A stretch of DNA of 64,000 nucleotides from Sinosporangium siamense (GTDB lineage Bacteria; Actinomycetota; Actinomycetes; Streptosporangiales; Streptosporangiaceae). The stretch is taken from assembly GCF_016863435.1 (NCBI RefSeq), contig NZ_BOOW01000038.1, positions 95,594-159,593 of the forward strand. The letters are read 5' to 3'. Shown here one piece after another: positions 14,701 to 23,017 of the stretch (positions are counted from its first letter, which is position 1; each line of letters starts with the position of its first letter). Under the pieces are notes generated by a model, which was not told where the DNA came from, did not search any database, and worked only from the letters and a program-made list of their open reading frames with translations. Both the position numbers and the translations under genes were made by a program.

Positions 14701-15693
14701 ATGCCTCGATTGACGGAATATGCCACGGGTGGCGGCTGCGCCTGCAAAATTCCCGCAGGTGAGCTGGAAGAGGTGCTTGCCGGATTCGGCGTCACCCCTC
14801 CCGGCAATCCCGAAGGGGAGCTGCTCGTCGGGCTGGAAACGGGCGACGACGCCGCGGTGGTGCTCACCAAGGACGGCACGGCGATTGTCAGCACCGCCGA
14901 TTTCTTCACCCCTGTCGTGGACGACGCCTACGACTGGGGCAGAATCGCCGCCGCCAATGCGTTGTCCGACGTCTACGCGATGGGCGGGCGTCCCCTCGTC
15001 GGGCTCAACCTGCTCTGCTGGCCCCGGGAGAAGCTGCCCTACGAGCTCGCCAGGGAGGTCCTGCGGGGCGGCGCGGACATCGCCCGCGAGGCCGGGTGCC
15101 ACCTGGCCGGAGGGCACAGTGTGACCGACGTCGAGCCGAAGTACGGGATGGCGGTCACCGGGGTCGCCGACCCCGCTCTCCTCATGCGCAACGACGCGGG
15201 CCGGGCGGGACTGCCGCTGTCGCTCAGCAAACCCCTCGGCGTGGGGGTGCTGAACAACCGGCACAAGGTCACCGGCGAGGTGTTCGCCGAGGCCGTCGAC
15301 ACCATGACCCGCCTCAACGCCGCCGCCTCACGCGCCGCGACGGAGGCGGGCGTGCGGTGCGCGACCGACGTCACCGGCTTCGGACTGCTCGGCCACCTCT
15401 ACAAGCTGGCCCGCGCCTCCGGGGTCACCGCCGTGGTCGAGGCGTCGGCCGTACCCCTGCTGGCCGGGGCGCGCGAGGCGGTGCGCGACGGGTTCGTGCC
15501 GGGCGGGTCGCGCCGCAACCTCGAGTGGGTGGCGCCCCATACCGAGGTGCGGGGGGCCGACGAGGAGACGCTGCTCCTGCTGGCCGACGCCCAGACCTCC
15601 GGTGGCCTCCTGCTCGCCGGGGAGATCCCGGACGCGCCCGTCATCGGGGAGTTGATCCCGCGTGGGGCGCATCCGCTGGTAATCCGGGGGTGA
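14701..15693 (+). CDS. selD: Selenide, water dikinase SelD (Cys form)
   Basis: 330 residues. N-terminal catalytic loop ATGGGCACKIPAG with Cys13 and Lys16; many SelD proteins carry Sec at the Cys13 position, but here it is a TGC codon. Further motifs: GDDAAVV, IVSTADFFTPVVDD, NALSDVYAMGG, GGHSVTDVEPKYG and GFGLLGH. The enzyme makes selenophosphate from selenide and ATP for SelA. No ribosome binding site precedes the ATG, consistent with a leaderless mRNA. Divergent from selA-selB. Confidence 0.96.
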   Translation: MPRLTEYATGGGCACKIPAGELEEVLAGFGVTPPGNPEGELLVGLETGDDAAVVLTKDGTAIVSTADFFTPVVDDAYDWGRIAAANALSDVYAMGGRPLVGLNLLCWPREKLPYELAREVLRGGADIAREAGCHLAGGHSVTDVEPKYGMAVTGVADPALLMRNDAGRAGLPLSLSKPLGVGVLNNRHKVTGEVFAEAVDTMTRLNAAASRAATEAGVRCATDVTGFGLLGHLYKLARASGVTAVVEASAVPLLAGAREAVRDGFVPGGSRRNLEWVAPHTEVRGADEETLLLLADAQTSGGLLLAGEIPDAPVIGELIPRGAHPLVIRG

Positions 15694-15720
15694 GGAGGAC
15701 ACTCCCGATATGCGGAGAGA

Positions 15721-16416
15721 TCACGAGGAAGGCTGATAGCGGTAGCCGACGCCCCAGACGGTGATGATTCTGCTGGGTGTCGCCGGATCGGCCTCGATTT
15801 TCTCCCTGAGCCTGCGCACATGCACCGTCACCGTGGCGGAGTCGCCGAACGACCAGCCCCACACGCGGTCGAGGAGCGCGGCGCGGCTGAACGCCTGGCG
15901 CGGATGAGTCATCATGTGCGCCAGCAGGTCGAACTCCTTGGCCGTGAGCTGGAGCTCCTGGCCGCCGAGGCGAGCCTCCCGGGTGTCGGCCGACAACACG
16001 AGGTCGCCGTCGCTCAGCTCTCCGGTGACCACGGGGGCGCTGCGGCTCTCGCGCAGCGCCGAGCGCACGCGGAGGGCGAGTTCGCGCGGGCTGAAGGGTT
16101 TGGCGAGGTAGTCGTCGGCGCCGGTCTCGGCGCCGACCAGCCGGTCCATCTCCTCACCCAGGGCGGCCAGCATGATCACCGGGATGGGACCGAGTTCGCG
16201 CAACCGCCGGCAGACCAGCAAACCATCCATATCCGGCAAGGTGAGGTCGAGCACCACCAGGTCGGGCCGCCGGGTCCGAGCGCGCCGCAGCGCCTCCTCG
16301 CCGTCGCCGGCGCATTCGACCTCGTGGCCGTCGCGCTCCAGGTAACGGGCGACCACCTCGGCCACGTCGCCCTCGTCGTCGACGACCAGGATCCTCGCCG
16401 CCGTTGTGCTCCTCAT
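15721..16416 (-). CDS. OmpR/PhoB-family response regulator
   Basis: 231 residues. The receiver domain has the acidic pair DDE (13-15), phosphoacceptor Asp57 (LVVLDLTLPDMDG) and Lys near 107 (LAKPFSPREL). The C-terminal winged helix (about 135-228) holds LQLTAKEFDLLAHMM and RRLREKIE..IITVWGVGYRY. It regulates transcription when phosphorylated by a sensor kinase. No kinase gene is adjacent; the nearest is the PAS/GAF kinase at 18.4-20.3 kb. It converges with selD, 27 bp away. Confidence 0.92.
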   Translation of the reverse strand: MRSTTAARILVVDDEGDVAEVVARYLERDGHEVECAGDGEEALRRARTRRPDLVVLDLTLPDMDGLLVCRRLRELGPIPVIMLAALGEEMDRLVGAETGADDYLAKPFSPRELALRVRSALRESRSAPVVTGELSDGDLVLSADTREARLGGQELQLTAKEFDLLAHMMTHPRQAFSRAALLDRVWGWSFGDSATVTVHVRRLREKIEADPATPSRIITVWGVGYRYQPSS

Positions 16417-16534
16417 CCGCCCACCGTATGTCGTAAACGCCCATTCCCCGGCATTTCACCCCTGAGGAAAGCCAGGGGAAGATAAGGGTTGACCCCGCTT
16501 CGCACGGGGAGTGCGAACAAAGTACGTTGAACGC

Positions 16535-16702
16535 ATGGGACGCAAAATTCTCGCCGTCGTCGGCGCACTGGTAGCGCTATACCTCGTGTTCGGGTTCCTC
16601 ATCCCGGCGGTGTTCGCGACGCTCAAGTTCCTTCTCGTCTTCGGCCTGATCGCGCTGGTCGTCGTGGCCGGCGTCACGCTGTACGGCAGGCTGGCCAAGT
16701 AG
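16535..16702 (+). CDS. Small membrane protein, 55 aa
   Basis: MGRKILAVVGALVALYLVFG, then FLIPAVFATLKFLLVFGLIALVVVAG: two hydrophobic helices with a basic N-terminus and the short tail LYGRLAK. No known domain. An upstream GTG at 16511 would extend it by eight residues. It is the first of three plus-strand membrane genes ending with a YidC/Oxa1-like insertase gene, so it may be a small partner, but that rests only on position. Confidence 0.55.
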   Translation: MGRKILAVVGALVALYLVFGFLIPAVFATLKFLLVFGLIALVVVAGVTLYGRLAK

Positions 16703-16709
16703 CCCGGCC

Positions 16710-16994
16710 GTGCCGCACCTGTCGCCGCTCGCACTGATCTCGGTGGCCCTGTGGGTCCTCGGGGTCGACGGCGATCTCAAAGGTGCGGTGGCGGTCGCGG
16801 TGGTGGCCGGGCTGGGCGCGCTTCTGCTCGGGCTCAGCCGGATCTTTCTCCGCGGCGAGGCCCGGGTCGGCCTCCGGTCCGCGCTGTGGACACACGACCG
16901 TGCCCGGCGTGGCACGATCGACCGCCAGCGTGATCCCGACGCGGCGGGACGGTCACGTCCCCGCGCCCCAACTGTGAGCCCCGCGCTCGCGTAG
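16710..16994 (+). CDS. Small membrane protein, 94 aa, upstream of the YidC-like gene
   Basis: GTG start 8 bp after the preceding stop. Two hydrophobic helices (LSPLALISVALWVLGVDG and AVAVAVVAGLGALLLGLSRI) are followed by a basic, disordered C-terminal half. Short two-helix proteins next to YidC-like genes are common in actinobacteria (possibly the DUF6412 type), but I cannot confirm the family. The spacing suggests an operon with its neighbours. Confidence 0.55.
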   Translation: MPHLSPLALISVALWVLGVDGDLKGAVAVAVVAGLGALLLGLSRIFLRGEARVGLRSALWTHDRARRGTIDRQRDPDAAGRSRPRAPTVSPALA

Positions 16995-17087
16995 CCGCGC
17001 CGTACGGCCTCCGGGCTGTACGGCACAGCGGTCTACGCGGGCGCCTCTGCCATTTCCCTACATCCCTGGCAGAAGGGCTCCCTTGTC

Positions 17088-17777
17088 ATGTTCGACGCCA
17101 TACTTCAATTCACGACCGGCCTGCTCACCGGGCTGGCCGCACCGCTGACTCCGCTGGCCGGCGGCAACGCGATCGCCTTGGCGATCGTGCTGTTCACCCT
17201 GGGGGTGCGGCTGCTGCTGTTGCCGCTGACGCTCATGCAGGTGCGGGCGACGCGGGCCAAGGCCAGGCTCGCCCCCATGCGCCGCAAGCTGGCCGAGAGG
17301 TATAAGCGCAACCCCGAGCGCCTCCAGCGGGAGGTGGCCGCGTTGCACGCCCGCGAGGGGGTCTCCCCCTTCGCCGGGTGCCTGCCGATGGCCGCGCAGG
17401 TGCCGTTCTTCTGGTTGCTCTACCAGGTGTCCACGGGACCTGTGACGTCGATGGGGCACGCCCTCTTCGGCGCACCTCTCGGAATGCAGGTGGCCGGCGT
17501 GATCGGCGTCCACGGGTTGCTCAGCGTGCCCGTGGCGGTGTTCGCGGCGGTGTTCGCCTTGATGCTGATCGTGGCGTGGCTCATGTCGCGGATCACGCGA
17601 CGCTCGCTGACCGACGACGTGCCCGAGCAGCTGCGGCGGATCATGCCGCTGCTCTCTTACGGCACGGTGGTCTTCGCCGCCTTCATCCCCCTCGGGGCGG
17701 CACTCTATGTGTTCGCCTCCAGTGCGTGGACGGCGGCCGAGCGGGGGTTGTTGTACCGCCCCGCGCAGGCCGTCTGA
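17088..17777 (+). CDS. YidC/Oxa1/Alb3-family membrane protein insertase
   Basis: 229 residues with five or so membrane segments. Family landmarks are the basic cytoplasmic hairpin after TM1 (LMQVRATRAKARLAPMRRK...RYKRNPERLQREVAALHAREG), then SPFAGCLPMAAQVPFFWLLYQV, and MPLLSYGTVVFAAFIPLGAALY. These proteins insert membrane proteins alone or with SecYEG. It is shorter than the housekeeping YidC and not in the rnpA-dnaA context, so it is probably an additional paralogue. Its partners may be the two small membrane proteins upstream. Confidence 0.85.
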   Translation: MFDAILQFTTGLLTGLAAPLTPLAGGNAIALAIVLFTLGVRLLLLPLTLMQVRATRAKARLAPMRRKLAERYKRNPERLQREVAALHAREGVSPFAGCLPMAAQVPFFWLLYQVSTGPVTSMGHALFGAPLGMQVAGVIGVHGLLSVPVAVFAAVFALMLIVAWLMSRITRRSLTDDVPEQLRRIMPLLSYGTVVFAAFIPLGAALYVFASSAWTAAERGLLYRPAQAV

Positions 17778-17794
17778 GGGCTCTCCAAGGCTTG

Positions 17795-18295
17795 TCAGCC
17801 GCGCTCGCGCAGCGATGTGGATAGCCCGAAACCCGGGTTATGGCCATTGTGGCCATGGTGGTGATTGTGGTCCACGGGCTGTGGTGCGGGCAAAACCGCC
17901 CACACCGTGGTCACATCACCGTCACGTCTCACCCCCCAGCGTTCGGCCAGAAACTCCACTATGCCCAGCCCGCGGCCGCCCAGTGACGACAGAGTGGGCC
18001 TCCCCGCCCTCGGCTCGGTGGCCGCTCCTCCGTCACTCACAGCGACCTCCACCTGTCCGTCGGTCCAGCGCCAAGACACCTTGATCTCACCTGATGGCAG
18101 GGGGTGCGCATGCCTCAGGGCATTGCTCAGAAGCTCGCTGACCACGAGCACCGCATCGTCTACGGCGGTCGCGAAGACTCCCCATTGTTGCAGCTCAGTG
18201 CACAGGCGTTGGCGCGCGACGGCGACGCTGGACGGCGCGTACGGAAGCAGGACGACGCTCGACGTACTCACCTCCCCGATCCCCGCGATGAACAC
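17795..18295 (-). CDS. Anti-sigma regulatory factor-type ATPase (RsbW/HATPase_c) with His-rich tail
   Basis: 166 residues. The GHKL ATPase fold shows the N box VVSELLSNALRHAH and the G boxes VSDGG and GGRGLGIVEFLAERWG. Such proteins are Ser/Thr kinases that bind sigma factors or STAS antagonists; the STAS protein at 4087-4536 is a candidate partner but is unlinked. The C-terminus has the unusual stretch DHNHHHGHNGHN, which could bind metal. The start is GTG 18295; GTG 18268 (VSTSSVV) is an alternative. It converges with the YidC-like gene. Confidence 0.85.
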   Translation of the reverse strand: MFIAGIGEVSTSSVVLLPYAPSSVAVARQRLCTELQQWGVFATAVDDAVLVVSELLSNALRHAHPLPSGEIKVSWRWTDGQVEVAVSDGGAATEPRAGRPTLSSLGGRGLGIVEFLAERWGVRRDGDVTTVWAVLPAPQPVDHNHHHGHNGHNPGFGLSTSLRERG

Positions 18296-18414
18296 TCCAG
18301 TACGACCGAAATGCCCCGTTCAATGGCCATGGAAACCGGGCACCAACTACAGCTTGTGCACATTGGACAATAGACGAGCCTTCTCGTGACCACTTCGTTA
18401 CTCGTTCGCAGTGT

Positions 18415-20298
18415 CTAGTCGAGTATGGGATGTGGCCCTAGCGAGGTTGAAGGCGGGGTAGGCGCAATTGCGAGCACGAGTCGCATACGTGTGCCGCCAC
18501 CGTCGCGAGGGTGGGCCGAAATCTCTCCTCCCTGGGCCCGCGCCAGGCTTCTCACGATGTAGAGCCCGAGGCCAACGCCCCCGAACCTCCTGCGGTCGCC
18601 GCTGTCGGCCTGGACAAAGCGCTCGAAGATCCGGTCATGGTCGGCGGGCGAAATCCCTACGCCCTCGTCGTCCACCACCAGCACCACGTGACGCTTCTCA
18701 GCCCACGCCTCCACCCGAATCAGGCCGCCGTCGGGGGAGTACTTAAAAGCATTTTCCAAAAGTTGGCCAAGAACGATCTCCGTAGCGACCTGGTCACCGA
18801 TCACCGGAGGCAAACCCTCCGCCGGCAGCACCACCTCGACCGTGTGCCGGTCGGACAACGACGGCAACCCCAGTGTGGCCGCCTTCACCCGCGCCGCCAG
18901 ATCAAAGCTCTCCATCCGGATCGGCAACTCGTCGGCCCCGGCCCGCGCCCCGAGCAGCAGGTGGTCCATCAGGTTGCCCAGCGACCCCGCCCGCTCGGCG
19001 ATCGTGTGCACGGCGGCACGCCGCTCGTCGTCGCTGAGCTTGTCCCAGCGGGCATCGAGCATGCTCGCGAACCCCCGAACCACCGTGATCGGCGTGCGCA
19101 ACTCGTGGCTCGTCGTGGCGAGGAACAGGTCCTTGGCCTCCTCCAGCTCCTTGGCCTGCGTCACATCGCGGAAGTCCACGACGACCTCGCCGGTCTCCTC
19201 GATCTCCGCGCTCACCACGTCGAGCCAGCGCCCGGAGACGAGCTGGAATGTCAGCTTCCGCCCCGGATCCGGTAGCTCAAACGGCGGGAACTCCCCGATC
19301 ACCTTGTCGGCCGGGTAACCGGTCAACTCACCCGCCGCCGGATTCCACCGCAGCACCCGGCCCTCCTGGTCGAGTACGGCGATGCCGTCCGCGCTGGCGT
19401 CGAAGATCGCCCGCTCGTGCGCACGCTGGCGCACGGCGTCCTGGTAGGCCATGGCGTTCCCCACCGCGATGCCCGCGTGCCCGGCGAGCAGTTCGAGCAC
19501 CTCCAGCTCCAGATGCCCCGCCTTGCCCTTGGCGAACAGCGCGTAGAGCGCGCCGTACGGCCTGCCGCCCACGGCGGCCAGCCCGAGGGCGATGGTGTGC
19601 AGGCCGGGGAGTTTGGACCAGACGAGGTCATCGAGGCACCGCTTCTCCCCGGTCTCCAACATCACCGTCCGGCCGGTGCGCAGCAGCCGGTCCACCAGGC
19701 TCTTGCGCAGGTCGGAGGTCGCGCCACGCAGGTCGGGCGGCAACTTGTAGCCGCTCACCAGCCGCAGCATCTCCCCCTCGATCTGGACGAACCCACCGGC
19801 GTCCGCCCCCGTCAACTCGGTCAGGCTCGCCGCGATGCGGTCAAGCACGGCGGGCAGCTCACGCTCGGCGTTGATGTCGGCGACCACGTCGGTGAGCCGG
19901 CGGACCAGGTGGGCGCGGCGCGCTTCACGCCGGTGCGCGGCCTCCTCGTCCTGGCTGAGGTGGTGGACGCTCACGAAGCCCACCACGGCTGTGCCGTACC
20001 TCAGCGCGCTGGTGTCGACGCGCACGTCGAGCAGCGTGCCGTCGCGGCGGAAACGCCTTGTGCGCAGCGAGACCTGGCCTCCTGTGCGCACGCGCTCCAG
20101 GACGGCGTTGTGCTCGGCGGTCAGCTCCTCCGGGATGATCGGCGGCCGGCGGCCGACCACCTCTCCGGCCGACCACCCGAAGAGGCGCTCGGCCGCGTCG
20201 TTCCACACGAGCACGGTCTGATCACGATCGAACGCGACGACGGCATTGGGCGAATTGGCGAGGACTGCCCCCGCGATGCCGTCGTCAATGTCGGCCAT
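18415..20298 (-). CDS. Sensor histidine kinase, PAS-GAF-PAS-HisKA-HATPase
   Basis: About 627 residues and no membrane segment, so cytoplasmic. The N-terminal PAS domain (NSPNAVVAFDRDQTVLVWND...RLFGWSAGEVVG) is followed by a GAF domain (about 145-295), a second PAS (FDASADGIAVLDQEGRVLRW), the dimerisation helix with TTSHELRTPITVV, and the catalytic domain with N box GQLLENAFKYSPDG, then DDEGVGI and GGVGLGLYI. It likely senses a small ligand or redox state. No response regulator is adjacent; the orphan OmpR-type regulator at 15.7 kb is a possible partner. ATG 20298 is chosen over GTG 20319. Confidence 0.9.
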   Translation of the reverse strand: MADIDDGIAGAVLANSPNAVVAFDRDQTVLVWNDAAERLFGWSAGEVVGRRPPIIPEELTAEHNAVLERVRTGGQVSLRTRRFRRDGTLLDVRVDTSALRYGTAVVGFVSVHHLSQDEEAAHRREARRAHLVRRLTDVVADINAERELPAVLDRIAASLTELTGADAGGFVQIEGEMLRLVSGYKLPPDLRGATSDLRKSLVDRLLRTGRTVMLETGEKRCLDDLVWSKLPGLHTIALGLAAVGGRPYGALYALFAKGKAGHLELEVLELLAGHAGIAVGNAMAYQDAVRQRAHERAIFDASADGIAVLDQEGRVLRWNPAAGELTGYPADKVIGEFPPFELPDPGRKLTFQLVSGRWLDVVSAEIEETGEVVVDFRDVTQAKELEEAKDLFLATTSHELRTPITVVRGFASMLDARWDKLSDDERRAAVHTIAERAGSLGNLMDHLLLGARAGADELPIRMESFDLAARVKAATLGLPSLSDRHTVEVVLPAEGLPPVIGDQVATEIVLGQLLENAFKYSPDGGLIRVEAWAEKRHVVLVVDDEGVGISPADHDRIFERFVQADSGDRRRFGGVGLGLYIVRSLARAQGGEISAHPRDGGGTRMRLVLAIAPTPPSTSLGPHPILD

Positions 20299-20419
20299 TG
20301 AGAACACCCACATACACATAGTGCCGGGTTAAGTCGCCTGATCATGGCACTTTCGTGGTGTGACGATCCGTCCGCTACGCTGCGCGGAGAACTCCGACAC
20401 GGGGTGAGAGGGTGGGGGA

Positions 20420-20980
20420 ATGTCAACCGGCGACCTCGATGCCCTGGTGCGAGTGACCGCACCCAACTACGTGGGAAAGTCCCGGCCAGAGATCGCCTTC
20501 GGCACGACCGACAGTCCGGTGGGCACGCTGGTGCTCGCCGTGACCGGGCGTGGCGTGGTCTCGTGCAGCTATGAGGACGAGCACACGGTGTTCGAGCGCA
20601 TCACGCGCGGCGTCGGCACGTTCATCGGCCCCGACCCGCGCCGGCTCGACCCGGTGCGCCGCGAGCTCGACGCCTACTTCGCCGGGCGGCTGCGCACCTT
20701 CCCGAGCCCGGTCGACCTGCAGCTGGCGACGCCGTTCGCGCGCACGGTGCTGCAGATGATGACCGCCGTGCAATATGGCACGGCCACGACCTATGGCGAG
20801 ATCGCCACCCGCATCGGGCGCCCGCAGGCGCTGCGCGCCGTCGGCAACGCCCTCGTGGCCAACCCGGTGTGCCTCATCGTGCCCTGCCATCGGGTCGTGG
20901 AGGGCCCTGGGGCCCTCGGCGGCTATGCGGGGGGCACCGCCGCCAAGGACCACCTGCTGCGCCTGGAAGGCGCCCTCTAG
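20420..20980 (+). CDS. ogt: Methylated-DNA-protein-cysteine methyltransferase
   Basis: 186 residues. The C-terminal Ada/Ogt domain holds the helix-turn-helix TTYGEIATRIGRPQALRAVG, Asn-hinge ALVANP, and the alkyl-acceptor motif IVPCHRVV with Cys156. The N-terminal part is the usual RNase-H-like fold. It repairs O6-alkylguanine in a single-use reaction. It is a stand-alone gene, tail to tail with the CytX gene, their ends overlapping by 4 bp. An AGTGCC/GGCACT inverted repeat lies upstream near 20320-20350. Confidence 0.93.
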   Translation: MSTGDLDALVRVTAPNYVGKSRPEIAFGTTDSPVGTLVLAVTGRGVVSCSYEDEHTVFERITRGVGTFIGPDPRRLDPVRRELDAYFAGRLRTFPSPVDLQLATPFARTVLQMMTAVQYGTATTYGEIATRIGRPQALRAVGNALVANPVCLIVPCHRVVEGPGALGGYAGGTAAKDHLLRLEGAL

Positions 20981-22326
20981 GCCTTGCGGCGGGCGAGGCG
21001 ACCCACGGCCAGGGTCACCGCTGCGGAGACCGCAAAACCGCCTAGAGCGCCATTCATCCAGCTTTCTCGTGTGAAGCCAATCGCCGTGCGGACATCGGCC
21101 CACATCGCATCCCACCATGGGAGTGTCGGGGTAGAGGTGGTCAACCAGTACGCCGCGAACCCCAGCAGCCAGGGCAGCACCATCAGCCACCGCGACGGCG
21201 CGTTCTCGCCGGCGTTCCACCGCTTCGCCCCGCCGAGCACGAAGTAGTCGACCGCGAGCACCGCGAACATCGGCACGAACACCGCGCCGATCACCCCCAG
21301 GAACGCGCCGTAGGAGTTGACGTCCACCATGAGCGCCACGCCCGTGACGAGCACGCCGATGGCCACCGAGAAGATCCTTCGGTCGACCTTCGGCATGAGG
21401 TTCTGCAGCGACATGGCGGTCGAGTAGACGTTGGCGAAGGACTGGTCGGTCTCGCGCAACACCAGGATGCCGAAGAACACCGCGCCGAGCGGCGCCGCCA
21501 CGAACGCCTCGGACACCCGGCCGCCGTCCATGCCGACGAGGGAGAGCGCCGCGATGCCGAGCGCCAGGCAGGCCACCTGCGCGATCGTGTAGCCCCCGAC
21601 CACGCCGGCGAAGGCCGCGCCGCCCGACCGCGAGTGCCGCGCGAAGTCCGCCGCCACCGGCACCCACGAGACCGACAGCGCGATCACGTAGTCCACCGCG
21701 GGCGCGAACGCCTCCCACGACCCGCCGCCAAGCGACGGCACCTCCCGGAACAGCGCCACCGACAACCACACCATCGAGACGACGACCCCGACGGTGACGA
21801 ACCTCCGCAGGATCCTGATCGACCCAAGCGGCCAGATCGTGAGCGCCACGGTGACCAGGCCCGCGAGGACCACCCAGACGGGGTACGGCACCGCCGTACC
21901 GAAGATCGCTTCGGCGCCCTTGGCGATCACCCAGAGCTCGTAGGCGCCCCAGCCGAGCATCTGGACGATGTTCAGCACGGTCGGGACGTAGGACAACTTC
22001 GCCCCGAAGAGGCCGCGCAGCAGCACCATCGCCGGCCAGCCCGTCTGCGCGCCGGGGATGGCGGCCAGGCCCACCATCGCCGTGCCGATCAGGCTGCCGA
22101 CGATCGCGGCGACCACGGCGGCCGAGAAGGTGAGCGGTTTGCCCTGGAGGGGGTCGAGAAGGAACAGCGCGCCGGAGAAACCCAGCAGGCTGACGCCGAG
22201 ATTGGCCCAGAACGCGCCCTGGTCGAGCACGCCGAGGGTTTTGGGAGGGGAGTCGGTGAGGGTGAGGGGGGCTTCTTTGCCTTGGGAGGCTGGGTCTTGC
22301 TGGGGGTCAATGACGGCAGACGTCAT
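20977..22326 (-). CDS. cytX: NCS1-family permease, probable hydroxymethylpyrimidine transporter CytX
   Basis: 449 residues and about 12 membrane segments. The CodB/CytX signature includes DQGAFWANLGVSLLGFSGALFL near the start and NIVQMLGWGAYELWVIAKGA. A TPP riboswitch lies immediately upstream, which points to thiamine precursor (HMP) uptake rather than cytosine transport. tenA, encoding a thiamine-salvage enzyme, is 1.6 kb away on the same strand. Expression should fall when TPP is plentiful. Its end overlaps the convergent ogt gene. Confidence 0.88.
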   Translation of the reverse strand: MTSAVIDPQQDPASQGKEAPLTLTDSPPKTLGVLDQGAFWANLGVSLLGFSGALFLLDPLQGKPLTFSAAVVAAIVGSLIGTAMVGLAAIPGAQTGWPAMVLLRGLFGAKLSYVPTVLNIVQMLGWGAYELWVIAKGAEAIFGTAVPYPVWVVLAGLVTVALTIWPLGSIRILRRFVTVGVVVSMVWLSVALFREVPSLGGGSWEAFAPAVDYVIALSVSWVPVAADFARHSRSGGAAFAGVVGGYTIAQVACLALGIAALSLVGMDGGRVSEAFVAAPLGAVFFGILVLRETDQSFANVYSTAMSLQNLMPKVDRRIFSVAIGVLVTGVALMVDVNSYGAFLGVIGAVFVPMFAVLAVDYFVLGGAKRWNAGENAPSRWLMVLPWLLGFAAYWLTTSTPTLPWWDAMWADVRTAIGFTRESWMNGALGGFAVSAAVTLAVGRLARRKA

Positions 22327-22329
22327 CCC

Positions 22330-22425
22330 ACGCTCCCTACGCCGGAATTACCCGGATACAGGTTCAGCGGTCGGCAACGGATCAGTTGCCCTCTCAGCCC
22401 GGTTCTCCGAGCTCCCGCGGTTCGT
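22330..22425 (-). promoter_or_regulatory. TPP riboswitch (THI element)
   Basis: Read on the minus strand, the conserved THI-box pieces occur in order: GGGCTGAGAG, then GCTGAACCTG, then ATCCGGGTAATTCCGG and GCGTAGGGAGCG. The element ends a few bases before the cytX ATG at 22326, so control is probably at translation initiation. All core TPP-binding segments are present. Confidence 0.93.
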
Positions 22426-22611
22426 GCAGTTTGCGGGCCCATCATGCACCATGGCGGGCGGCTGCTCCCAGGTCGGGGGTAAGGCGGCGGCCTCGCAGGG
22501 TCTTGCTCTCCCCACGAGGCCGCACAGCCGGAAATCGACCTCAGGCCCGACCCGCACGATTGCGTCGCCCCGGGCAGGCGCCGCCGACCGGCGGCCGACG
22601 GGGGCGCGGGC

Positions 22612-22944
22612 TCAGATGACCGCGGGCTGCCGCCCGGTCTCGCTCACCATCTCCAGCCCCGCCGCCGCCCACGAGTGCATGCCGCCGCCGACGTTGACGG
22701 CGTCCCACCCCACGTGGTTGAGCCAGGCGACGGCGTTGGCCGAACGCCCGCCGACCCTGCAGACCACATAGACCGTGGACTCCTTGGGCACCTCGCCGAC
22801 ACGGCGCTGCAACTCGCCGAGGGGGATGTGGACGGCGGACTCCACGTGCCCGGCCTGCCATTCGTCGTGCTCGCGCACATCGAGCAGATAGGCGCCGCCC
22901 GGCACGGCTCGAACGTCGACCTCTGGGACCATCATGCCGCTCAT
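22612..22944 (-). CDS. Rhodanese-domain protein
   Basis: 110 residues, a single rhodanese domain: YLLDVREHDEWQAGHVESAVHIP (CH2A-like) and the active loop VVCRVGGRSANA with catalytic Cys near residue 62. It transfers sulfur from persulfide donors. Small stand-alone rhodaneses serve in sulfur relay or cyanide/thiosulfate chemistry. Lying between thiamine genes, it could supply sulfur for thiazole synthesis, but that is inference. The start is ATG 22944 with GGAAGA just upstream; ATG 22935 is possible. Confidence 0.9.
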   Translation of the reverse strand: MSGMMVPEVDVRAVPGGAYLLDVREHDEWQAGHVESAVHIPLGELQRRVGEVPKESTVYVVCRVGGRSANAVAWLNHVGWDAVNVGGGMHSWAAAGLEMVSETGRQPAVI

Positions 22945-23017
22945 TCTTCCAGTTGAGGGTGGTGAATCATGCCTTTCCCGCTGAACGCCCCCGGCGCCCC
23001 CGCGGGTTCCCCGGCGC

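Noticed and set aside
14737..14748. SelD as a selenoprotein
   Set aside because: The catalytic position is encoded by TGC, an ordinary cysteine codon.
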